This document shows, one piece after another, positions 1 to 5,798 of a DNA stretch of 9,492 bases. The position numbers were made by a program, and so were the translations under genes. The notes under the pieces are model-generated. The model made no database searches, had not been told where the DNA came from, and saw only the letters and a list, made by a program, of their open reading frames with translations. The first letter of the stretch is position 1; each line of letters starts with the position of its first letter. Location: NCBI GenBank assembly GCA_002404605.1, contig DHKA01000050.1, positions 1-9,492 on the forward strand, given 5' to 3'. This stretch comes from Clostridiales bacterium UBA4706. Its GTDB lineage: Bacteria; Bacillota; Clostridia; Oscillospirales; Oscillospiraceae.

Positions 1-43
1 CAGAAAACTGGGTACATATCAATCCGAGGGAGCTTTTTGCGGC

Positions 44-325
44 TTATTCGTGGTCAAAAATGGTCTTGCTCTCGAGCAGGGGGCCGAACTTTTCCTTCCA
101 GGTGCGGTGCGGTTCGCTCGCATCGTAGAGCGGGAGCGCTGCGGCGTCCATGTCCATGCAGATCATAAGATCGAACCGGTTCGGCCGCTCGGAACAGGAG
201 GGGAACACGTCCACGCCGCGCACGCCCTCGATGGCGAGCGTCCGGGAGAAGATCGTCTCGATCTCCGGCAGATACTCCCGCCACGGCGTTCCGGGGCGGA
301 ATTTGGAAATGATGTAGTGCTTCAT
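44..325 (-). CDS. Dabb-type (stress-response A/B barrel) small protein
   Basis: This 93-residue protein resembles the Dabb family of dimeric alpha/beta-barrel proteins, judged by eye. Visible elements in order are a first strand KHYIISKF (residues 2-9), a helix around 14-30, strands around 34-44 and 49-59 (the latter NRFDLMICMDM), then a Tyr67-x5-His73 segment (LYDASEPH) and a last strand ending IFDHE. The Y...hP.H pattern and terminal acidic IxDxE are typical of Dabb domains. Family members are small and cytoplasmic, and their functions are mostly unknown; no signal peptide or membrane segment is seen. The ATG at 325 overlaps the TGA of the upstream GH13 gene as ATGA, and a purine-rich AAGGGG lies 12-14 nt upstream, a rather long spacing, so translation probably depends on coupling. 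An upstream in-frame start at 367 would place 14 basic, non-family residues inside the GH13 gene and was not chosen. Its function in the operon is unknown. Confidence 0.75.
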   Translation of the reverse strand: MKHYIISKFRPGTPWREYLPEIETIFSRTLAIEGVRGVDVFPSCSERPNRFDLMICMDMDAAALPLYDASEPHRTWKEKFGPLLESKTIFDHE

Positions 326-1962
326 TCGAGAATATAACCCCTTCCCGGCACGGTGACGCCGAAGCATTCGGCGGTCTCCTCCCCGCGGTTGACGAGCGCG
401 AGCACGGAGCCGGTTTCGTCAAACCGGCGGCAGCCGAGCACGTTCTCGCCGAAGAACAGCATTTCGCACTCGCCCCGCCGCAGCAGCGGCGCTTCCTGAT
501 ACATGGCGGTGAGGCTCCGGACGAAATCCGTGATCGCCGTATCGCCGTGCCCCCACGGGAAACTCCCGCGGTTGTAGGGGTCCGTGCCGCCGGTCATGCC
601 GGCCTCGTCGCCGTAGTAAACGCAGGGCACGCCCGGCAGGGCAAACTGGAGGAACATCGCCATTTTCAGCGCGTTCATATCGCCGCCGAGCACCGTGAGC
701 ACGCGGGCGCGGTCGTGGCTGCCGATGAGATTGAGCGCGGCATAGAGATTCTCTTTCGGGTAGTGCTCCTGGATCGTCCAGAATGTGTCACAGGCAGTCT
801 GTGCATTGATCTTGCCCAGCAGGAAATCGAGCACCGCGGTACGGAACGGATAGTGCATCGTCGCATCCAGCTCGCTGCCGAGGAAATACTCGCGCAGCGC
901 GCCGTAGCTCACCTTGTTGGAGGCGTCCTCCCAGACCTCGCCGAGAAGGAGAGAATCTTCTTTCTCCGCCTTCATCGCCGTGCGGATGTCGCGGATGAGG
1001 CTGTCCGGCAGCTCGTCGGCAACATCCAGCCGCCAGCCCGAAGCGCCGCGCCGCAGCCAGCGGCGCACCACGCCGTCTTCGCCGCAGAGAAATTCCCGGA
1101 ACGAGGGATCGCTTTCCTCCACGTTCGGGAGATCGGGCACGTCCCACCAGCATTCGTAGCCGTGGCGGTACTGCTCGCCGAAACGGAACCACGAGCGGTA
1201 TTTTTCCGCTGTGCCGTAGTTGCCGAACTTATCAAAGTACACGCTGTCCGCACCGGTGTGGTTGAACACGCCGTCGAGCACGATGCGGATGCCGCGCTTT
1301 TGCGCGGCTTCGCAGAGCGATTCAAAATCCTTTTTCTTTCCGAGCAGCGGATCGATGCGGGTATAGTCCGCCGTGTCGTACCGGTGATTGCTCGCCGCTT
1401 CGAAGATCGGGTTCAGGTACAAGACCGTGACGCCGAGCGAGGCGAGATACGGCAGCTTTCCCTCGATGCCCCGGAGCGTTCCGCCCCAGAACGGCCACGA
1501 GGAGACGTCCCCGTTTTCCGCGCGGGGGTAGAATACCGGCGTGTCCCAGTCGCGCACGAGAAAGCGGTGCGTGCCGCGGCGCGCTTCCGGCTCGCGCGGC
1601 GTCCAATCGCGCTCGCGGGCAAAGCGGTCCGGAAAGATCTGATAGACGACGCCGTCCTTCCACCAGTCGGGGACGGCGGCTTTTTTGTATACCGTGATCT
1701 GCCAGGCGCACGTCTCATCGTCTCCGGTACGGAACGAGTACCAGAGCACGCACGGCGTTTCGGGCAGCGTCACCGTAACGGAAAATCGCCCGCCGCCCTC
1801 GGATACCATGGGGAGAAGCGTATCCTCGCCCGTGAACGGATGCAGCCGGAGCGTCATGTCCGCCGCGCCCGCCTTTTCCGCGGCAAGATATACTTCCGTC
1901 CCGGTCTCGGCGGCGCCGAACGGACGGCGGAAGGCGCTGTTTCTGGATTCGTGTACGATCAT
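322..1962 (-). CDS. GH13 alpha-amylase/neopullulanase-like enzyme (cytoplasmic)
   Basis: This 546-residue glycoside hydrolase family 13 enzyme probably hydrolyses alpha-glucan linkages in malto-oligosaccharides or limit dextrins. Residues 1-95 form a beta-rich N-terminal domain beginning HESRNSAFRRPFGA, resembling the CBM34-type domain of neopullulanases. The (beta/alpha)8 barrel starts at WWKDGVVYQIFPDRF (100-114). Conserved regions are DGVFNHTG (230-237), LPNVE (278-282), GWRLDVADE with nucleophile Asp313, LLLGEVWED with acid/base Glu342, and NLIGSHD with transition-state stabiliser Asp417. A short C-terminal beta domain follows from about residue 490. All three catalytic acids are present. 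There is no signal peptide, so it should act inside the cell on stored glycogen. Start choice: ATG at 1962 has GAGG 9 nt upstream and overlaps the glgA stop by 4 nt (ATGA). Whether it cleaves alpha-1,4, alpha-1,6 or both bonds, or forms cyclodextrinase-like dimers, cannot be read from sequence. No GlgX is present in the window, so this is the likely debranching or dextrin-trimming enzyme. Confidence 0.9.
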   Translation of the reverse strand: MIVHESRNSAFRRPFGAAETGTEVYLAAEKAGAADMTLRLHPFTGEDTLLPMVSEGGGRFSVTVTLPETPCVLWYSFRTGDDETCAWQITVYKKAAVPDWWKDGVVYQIFPDRFARERDWTPREPEARRGTHRFLVRDWDTPVFYPRAENGDVSSWPFWGGTLRGIEGKLPYLASLGVTVLYLNPIFEAASNHRYDTADYTRIDPLLGKKKDFESLCEAAQKRGIRIVLDGVFNHTGADSVYFDKFGNYGTAEKYRSWFRFGEQYRHGYECWWDVPDLPNVEESDPSFREFLCGEDGVVRRWLRRGASGWRLDVADELPDSLIRDIRTAMKAEKEDSLLLGEVWEDASNKVSYGALREYFLGSELDATMHYPFRTAVLDFLLGKINAQTACDTFWTIQEHYPKENLYAALNLIGSHDRARVLTVLGGDMNALKMAMFLQFALPGVPCVYYGDEAGMTGGTDPYNRGSFPWGHGDTAITDFVRSLTAMYQEAPLLRRGECEMLFFGENVLGCRRFDETGSVLALVNRGEETAECFGVTVPGRGYILE

Positions 1963-3404
1963 GTGAAAAGACCTCGGTACAGCTTGCGGTATTCGAGCGC
2001 GCTCGCGCGCCAGGAGAAGTTCTGCGCCATACCCTGCGCGGCGAGATTACCCCACGCGACGGGGCTTTCGGTGTACAGGCGGCACGCCTCCTGCGTTGTG
2101 AAGAGCAGCTCGTGGGCGTTGAAATTCAGGAAGCCGAAGCCAGTACCCTCGCCGGTGTAGCGGTTGTAGGGCTCGACACTGTCGGCAAGTCCGCCGGTCT
2201 GCCGCACGACAGGCACGGTGCCATAGCGCATGGAGATCATCTGGCTCAGGCCGCACGGCTCAAAGCGCGAGGGCATGAGGAAAATGTCCGCTCCGGCGTA
2301 CATCCGGCGGGAAAGCGGCTCGGAAAAGCGGATCTGAGCGCTGAACCGACCGGGGTGCCGGGCCTCCAGCGCGCGGTAGTAGTCCTCGTACGCCCGGTCG
2401 CCCGTGCCGAGCACGGCGATCTGCGCGCAGGTGAGCATTTCCTCCGCCACGGCGTTGAGAAGATCGAAGCCCTTCTGCTCCGTGAGACGGCTGACGCACA
2501 CACAGAGGGGGACTTCGCTGTCAACGGTGAGACCGAGCTCTTCCTGCAGCGCCTTTTTGTTCGCCGCTTTGCCGTCGGGGTCGGTATAGTTGCGCACGAG
2601 CGCCTTGTCCTTCGCGGGGTCGTAGGAAACGGTGTCGATGCCGTTGAGAATGCCGGAGAGGATATCATGCCGCCGCAGGAAGAGATCCTGCAGTCCTTCG
2701 CCGAAATACGGCGTGCAGATCTCCCTGGCGTATGTCGGGCTGACGGTCGTGACGCGGTCGGAGTAGCTGACGGCACCGGCAAGGTAGTTGACGCACTTTC
2801 CGTTGTCGCGCAGAAGCTGATTGCGCGCCGCGGCCACGCCGTCAAGACCGAGAATGTCGCTGAGGACGTGAGGGTCGTACTGCCCCTGAAATTTGAGATT
2901 GTGGATCGTGAACACGGTGCGGATATCGCTGTAGCCGGGGGCGTAGCGGTACTGCTCGCGCAGGAACACCGGCGCGAGCGCCGTGTGCCAGTCGTTGCAG
3001 TGGAGAACGTTCGGGAAAAAGTCCGGCAGATACCGGCAGCACTCACAGATGGCCTTGGCGAAGAACGCCATGCGCTCGCCGTCGTCAAAGTAGCCGTAAG
3101 CGCCGTCGCGCCCGAAGTAATATTCATTATCGAGAAAATACCACGTAACGCCGCCGCGCCGCAGCTCGAAGAGCCCGCAGTACTGGCTGCGCCAGCCGAG
3201 GGGGACATAAAACGAGCAGAGGAATTTCATCTTTTCCTGATACTCGGCGGGGATCTGTCGGAGCTTCGGCAGCACGACGCGCATCTCGATCGTCGGGCAC
3301 TGCACCGCGCCGGGAAGGGACGCCGCCACGTCGCCGAGGCCGCCGGTCTTCATAAACGGGGCGGCTTCAAACGCGGCAAAGAGAACGCGCAACTTTTCCT
3401 TCAT
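1959..3404 (-). CDS. glgA: glycogen synthase GlgA (GT5, ADP-glucose dependent)
   Basis: GlgA transfers glucose from ADP-glucose to the non-reducing end of alpha-1,4-glucan chains. The 481-residue protein has the usual length (about 480) and a two-domain GT-B fold. The N-terminal domain carries the ADP-glucose binding motif KTGGLGDV (residues 19-26) and HCNDWHT (135-141). The C-terminal domain carries SRLTEQKG (305-312; Arg306 and Lys311 match the phosphate-contacting pair), SRFEPCGLSQM with catalytic Glu382 and the adjacent Cys384, and QTGGLADSV (402-410). Start choice: the reading frame is open 63 codons further upstream, but that stretch is Arg-rich, lies entirely over glgD in another frame and does not resemble GlgA. 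The ATG at 3404 gives the canonical MKEKLRVLFAAFEAAP opening, has AAAGG 9 nt upstream and forms an ATGA overlap with the glgD stop. Its own stop overlaps the GH13 start the same way. Assignment is secure. Confidence 0.97.
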   Translation of the reverse strand: MKEKLRVLFAAFEAAPFMKTGGLGDVAASLPGAVQCPTIEMRVVLPKLRQIPAEYQEKMKFLCSFYVPLGWRSQYCGLFELRRGGVTWYFLDNEYYFGRDGAYGYFDDGERMAFFAKAICECCRYLPDFFPNVLHCNDWHTALAPVFLREQYRYAPGYSDIRTVFTIHNLKFQGQYDPHVLSDILGLDGVAAARNQLLRDNGKCVNYLAGAVSYSDRVTTVSPTYAREICTPYFGEGLQDLFLRRHDILSGILNGIDTVSYDPAKDKALVRNYTDPDGKAANKKALQEELGLTVDSEVPLCVCVSRLTEQKGFDLLNAVAEEMLTCAQIAVLGTGDRAYEDYYRALEARHPGRFSAQIRFSEPLSRRMYAGADIFLMPSRFEPCGLSQMISMRYGTVPVVRQTGGLADSVEPYNRYTGEGTGFGFLNFNAHELLFTTQEACRLYTESPVAWGNLAAQGMAQNFSWRASALEYRKLYRGLFT

Positions 3405-4498
3405 ACAACGCCGCCTTTCGCCAGCACGCAGGGATGCTCCGCCGTGCCGCAGACGACCATATCTTCGGAAACGGTGACATTTTTGTCGCACACGACGTTT
3501 TCGAGCCGCGCGCCCGCCTTGACGACGCACTTTTCCATCAGCACGCAGTTTTTCACGACCGCGCCCTTTTCGATGCGGACGTTGCGGAAGCACACGCTGT
3601 TCTCCACGCTGCCCTCGACGATGCTGCCGGCGGTCATAACGGAATTCTTTACCGCGGAGCCGGGGGCGTAGAGCGCGGGCGGCGTGTCGTGCGCCTTGGT
3701 GCGGATCTGCCGGTCGGGATGGAAGAGCTCGCGGCGGATGCCGCTGTCGAGCAGATCGAGACTGGCGCGGAAATAGTCCTCCATGCCGTCCATGAAAGCG
3801 ACGTAGCCGTCAAAGGCATAGCAGCCGACGGCGACCTCCGGCAGGACGTGGGCGAGGATATCGAGAAAATCCATATAATCGAGCGCGGCATAGTCGCGCG
3901 CGATGCGGAGAAGGAACGATTTATCGGCGATGAAGCTGTCGAGCAGGAGGTTTTCACCTTCGTCCGCGCGCTGGATGCCGGCGACGATACCGCCGTCGAG
4001 CGTGAGATAGCGCCCCGGACGCTTCTCGCCCGGCTGCATTTTCTTATAGAGCAGCGTGACGGGCTTGCCTTCGAGCTCGTGCTTGGCGATCATCGGCTGA
4101 TAGTCGATATTCGCCACGAGCGTGCCGGAGCTGACGAGAATATAGTCGCCGTCGCCCTGGCGGAGATATTCCATGTTGTGCAGCAGATCGCGGAAGAGAA
4201 AACGCGCGTTCTGCTCGTGGAAGCCGAACACCGTGCCGGGCAGGATATAAAGACCGCCCTCCTTGCGGGAAAGATCCCACGGCTTGCCCGCGCCGACGTG
4301 GTCCATGATGCTGCGGTAGAAATACGGCGTGACGAGTCCCACGGTCTGGATGCGGGAGTTCACCATGTTGCTCAGAGCAAAGTCGAGCAGGCGGTAGCGC
4401 CCGCCGAACGGGATGCTCGCCGCCGGGCGCGCCTCGGTAACGGAGCCGAAGCCGGGAACGGAATAGTTGGTGGAAATAAGGCCGATCGTGCGGTTCAT
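3401..4498 (-). CDS. glgD: GlgD, non-catalytic partner of glucose-1-phosphate adenylyltransferase
   Basis: GlgD is a paralogue of GlgC found mainly in Firmicutes. It assembles with GlgC and modulates its activity. The 365-residue protein keeps the family core VTEARPAASIPFGGRYRLLDFALSN (residues 20-44 region) but lacks the glycine-rich LAGGxGxRL nucleotide loop; its N-terminus reads MNRTIGLISTNYSVPGFGS instead. The place of the metal-binding SGDH motif is SSGTLVANID (123-132), with Thr where GlgC has the catalytic Asp, and there is no FAEKP motif. The C-terminal part from about residue 275 has hexapeptide-type left-handed beta-helix repeats (alternating V/I every six residues, e.g. around 283-345). 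Start: ATG at 4498 with a strong GGAGGG 6 nt upstream; the gene follows glgC after 18 nt and ends in an ATGA overlap with glgA. These features fit a regulatory subunit better than an enzyme. Confidence 0.94.
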   Translation of the reverse strand: MNRTIGLISTNYSVPGFGSVTEARPAASIPFGGRYRLLDFALSNMVNSRIQTVGLVTPYFYRSIMDHVGAGKPWDLSRKEGGLYILPGTVFGFHEQNARFLFRDLLHNMEYLRQGDGDYILVSSGTLVANIDYQPMIAKHELEGKPVTLLYKKMQPGEKRPGRYLTLDGGIVAGIQRADEGENLLLDSFIADKSFLLRIARDYAALDYMDFLDILAHVLPEVAVGCYAFDGYVAFMDGMEDYFRASLDLLDSGIRRELFHPDRQIRTKAHDTPPALYAPGSAVKNSVMTAGSIVEGSVENSVCFRNVRIEKGAVVKNCVLMEKCVVKAGARLENVVCDKNVTVSEDMVVCGTAEHPCVLAKGGVV

Positions 4499-4504
4499 AG
4501 TGTT

Positions 4505-4510
4505 CCCTCC
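4505..4510 (-). promoter_or_regulatory. glgD ribosome binding site
   Basis: GGAGGG on the minus strand, 6 nt upstream of the ATG at 4498, occupies most of the 18-nt gap between the glgC stop and the glgD start. It is a near-ideal Shine-Dalgarno sequence, consistent with strong independent initiation so that GlgD can be made in amounts comparable to GlgC (the last point is inference). Confidence 0.8.
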
Positions 4511-4516
4511 CTTAAA

Positions 4517-5653
4517 TTAAACGTCCACTTCCATCACGGCGTTCTCGCCGATGACGGTGATCTTGCCCGGCGCTCCGACGTCCGCGTTGGCGGCGATGGA
4601 GGCGTTTTCGTTGAGGATCGTGCGTTCGACGCGCGCACCCTCGCCGACGGTCGATTCCGGGAGCAGGATGGAGTCGCGTACCACTGCGCCTTTTTCCACC
4701 GTGACTCCGGGGGAGAGGATGGAGTTATATACCTCGCCGTAGATCTCGCAGCCGTTGCAGATCATGCTGTGCTCCACGCGGCCTTCCCCGCCGATGAAGT
4801 GGGAGGGGTGCTCGTTGAAGTTGGAGAGGATGTGCATGCGCGTGTCGTGCAGACGGAACTCGGCGTTTTCGCCGAGCAGCTCCATCTGCGTGGAGTAGTA
4901 GCTCGGGATCGTGCCGACGTCCTTCCAGTAGCCGGAGAACTGATAGGCGAAGAGGTTCTTGCCCTGGCCGAGCAGCGTCGGGATGATGTTTTTGCCGAAG
5001 TCCCTGTCGCTGTGCTCGTCCGCGTGGTCGGCAAGGAGCGCGGCGCGCAGCACCGGCCACGTGAAAATGTAAATGCCCATGGAGGCAAGATTGCTCTCCG
5101 GCTCCTTCGGCTTTTCGGCAAAGCGCGTGATGCGCATGTCCTGATCGACGGACATGATACCGAAGCGGCTGGCCTCCTCCCACGGCACGGTCTTGACAGC
5201 AACGGTGAGATCCGCGCCCATGAGCTTGTGGAAGTCGAGCATCAGGTTGTAGTCCATCTGGTAGAGATGGTCGCCGGAGAGAATGATGACGTACTCGGGG
5301 TCGTACCCGTCGAGAAAGTCGATGTTGTGGTAAATGGCGTCGGCGGTGCCTTCGTACCATTCGCCGCCGGTCTGCGTGGCGTACGGCGGGAGGATGTGCA
5401 CGCCGCCCCAGGCCGCGTCCAGATCCCACGCCGCGCCCGTGCCGAGATACCGGTTGAGCAGCGACGGCTTATACTGGATCAGCACGCCGACGGTATCGAT
5501 GCCGGAGTTGACGCAGTTGGAAAGGGAAAAATCGATCATGCGGTATTTCCCACCGAACGAAACGGCGGGCTTGGCGATCTTCTCCGTCAGAACACCCAGA
5601 CGGCTGCCCTGGCCGCCCGCCAGGAGCATGGCTACGCATTCCTTTTTTCGCAT
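4517..5653 (-). CDS. glgC: glucose-1-phosphate adenylyltransferase GlgC (ADP-glucose pyrophosphorylase)
   Basis: GlgC converts glucose-1-phosphate and ATP to ADP-glucose and pyrophosphate, the committed and usually allosterically controlled step of glycogen synthesis. The 378-residue protein shows the nucleotide loop LAGGQGSRL (11-19), KIAKPAVSFGGKYRMIDF (25-42; Lys25 aligns with the E. coli activator-site Lys39), GTADA (102-106), SGDH with catalytic Asp128, FAEKP with Lys181 (glucose-1-phosphate binding) and WKDVGT (243-248). Residues from about 290 to 370 form a left-handed beta-helix. Start choice: a TTG two codons upstream (5659) is possible, but it sits only 3 nt from the Shine-Dalgarno sequence, whereas the ATG at 5653 is 9 nt from GGGAGG. 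The gene is preceded by the hairpin-repeat spacer after glgP and followed 18 nt later by glgD. All catalytic residues are intact, unlike in GlgD. Confidence 0.97.
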   Translation of the reverse strand: MRKKECVAMLLAGGQGSRLGVLTEKIAKPAVSFGGKYRMIDFSLSNCVNSGIDTVGVLIQYKPSLLNRYLGTGAAWDLDAAWGGVHILPPYATQTGGEWYEGTADAIYHNIDFLDGYDPEYVIILSGDHLYQMDYNLMLDFHKLMGADLTVAVKTVPWEEASRFGIMSVDQDMRITRFAEKPKEPESNLASMGIYIFTWPVLRAALLADHADEHSDRDFGKNIIPTLLGQGKNLFAYQFSGYWKDVGTIPSYYSTQMELLGENAEFRLHDTRMHILSNFNEHPSHFIGGEGRVEHSMICNGCEIYGEVYNSILSPGVTVEKGAVVRDSILLPESTVGEGARVERTILNENASIAANADVGAPGKITVIGENAVMEVDV

Positions 5654-5662
5654 GGACAAGTA

Positions 5663-5668
5663 CCTCCC
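5663..5668 (-). promoter_or_regulatory. glgC ribosome binding site
   Basis: On the minus strand GGGAGG lies 9 nt upstream of the ATG at 5653. It decides the glgC start: the in-frame TTG at 5659 is only 3 nt away and too close. Its presence straight after the hairpin element means glgC can be translated independently of glgP. Confidence 0.85.
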
Positions 5669-5692
5669 TAAGTATATCGTAATGGACTTAAC

Positions 5693-5798
5693 AAACGGGG
5701 GAATAGAAGGGGTTCTCCGAGAGGGAGGAGCAGAGCCCCTCCCCTACAGGAAAATGTCGGGAAGATCCCGTAGGGGCGGGGCTCTGCCCCGCCCGTTT
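5693..5798. repeat. intergenic paired-hairpin inverted repeat (REP-pair/BIME-like)
   Basis: The glgP-glgC spacer contains two 25-nt arms, 5723-5747 and 5770-5794, that are inverted copies matching at 22 of 25 positions around a 22-nt centre. Each arm is itself a palindrome: 5724-5742 folds as an 8-bp stem with a 3-nt loop, and 5774-5794 as a perfect 9-bp stem (GGGCGGGGC / GCCCCGCCC) with a 3-nt loop. Two of the three arm differences are compensatory: pair A5726-T5740 in one hairpin is C5777-G5791 in the other. The third (A5729) leaves a G-U wobble in the minus-strand RNA. The centre holds a further small stem, CGGG/CCCG (5758-5770). Outermost AAACGGG (5693-5699) and CCCGTTT (5792-5798) are also inverted. 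No U-run follows on the minus strand, so it is not an ordinary terminator of glgP. The layout resembles paired REP palindromes or a small MITE; no transposase is nearby. Confidence 0.8.

Noticed and set aside
1..43. Terminator for the operon downstream of the Dabb gene.
   Set aside because: Only 43 nt are available and no stem-loop with a U-run is visible; the terminator, if any, lies outside the window.
3..128. Short plus-strand frame entering from the left edge (reads ENWVHINPRELFAAYSWSK...).
   Set aside because: It has no recognised homology, overlaps the Dabb gene antisense, and stops at 126-128. It could be the end of a convergent gene but nothing supports this.
3405..3593. Upstream extension of the glgA reading frame by 63 codons.
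   Set aside because: The extra residues are Arg-rich and unlike any GlgA N-terminus, and lie wholly over glgD. The ATG at 3404 has a good ribosome binding site and a canonical N-terminus.
5671..5676. TATACT on the minus strand upstream of glgC, as a possible -10 box for an internal promoter.
   Set aside because: There is no -35-like hexamer at 16-18 nt, and the start of transcription would fall at or inside the glgC ribosome binding site.
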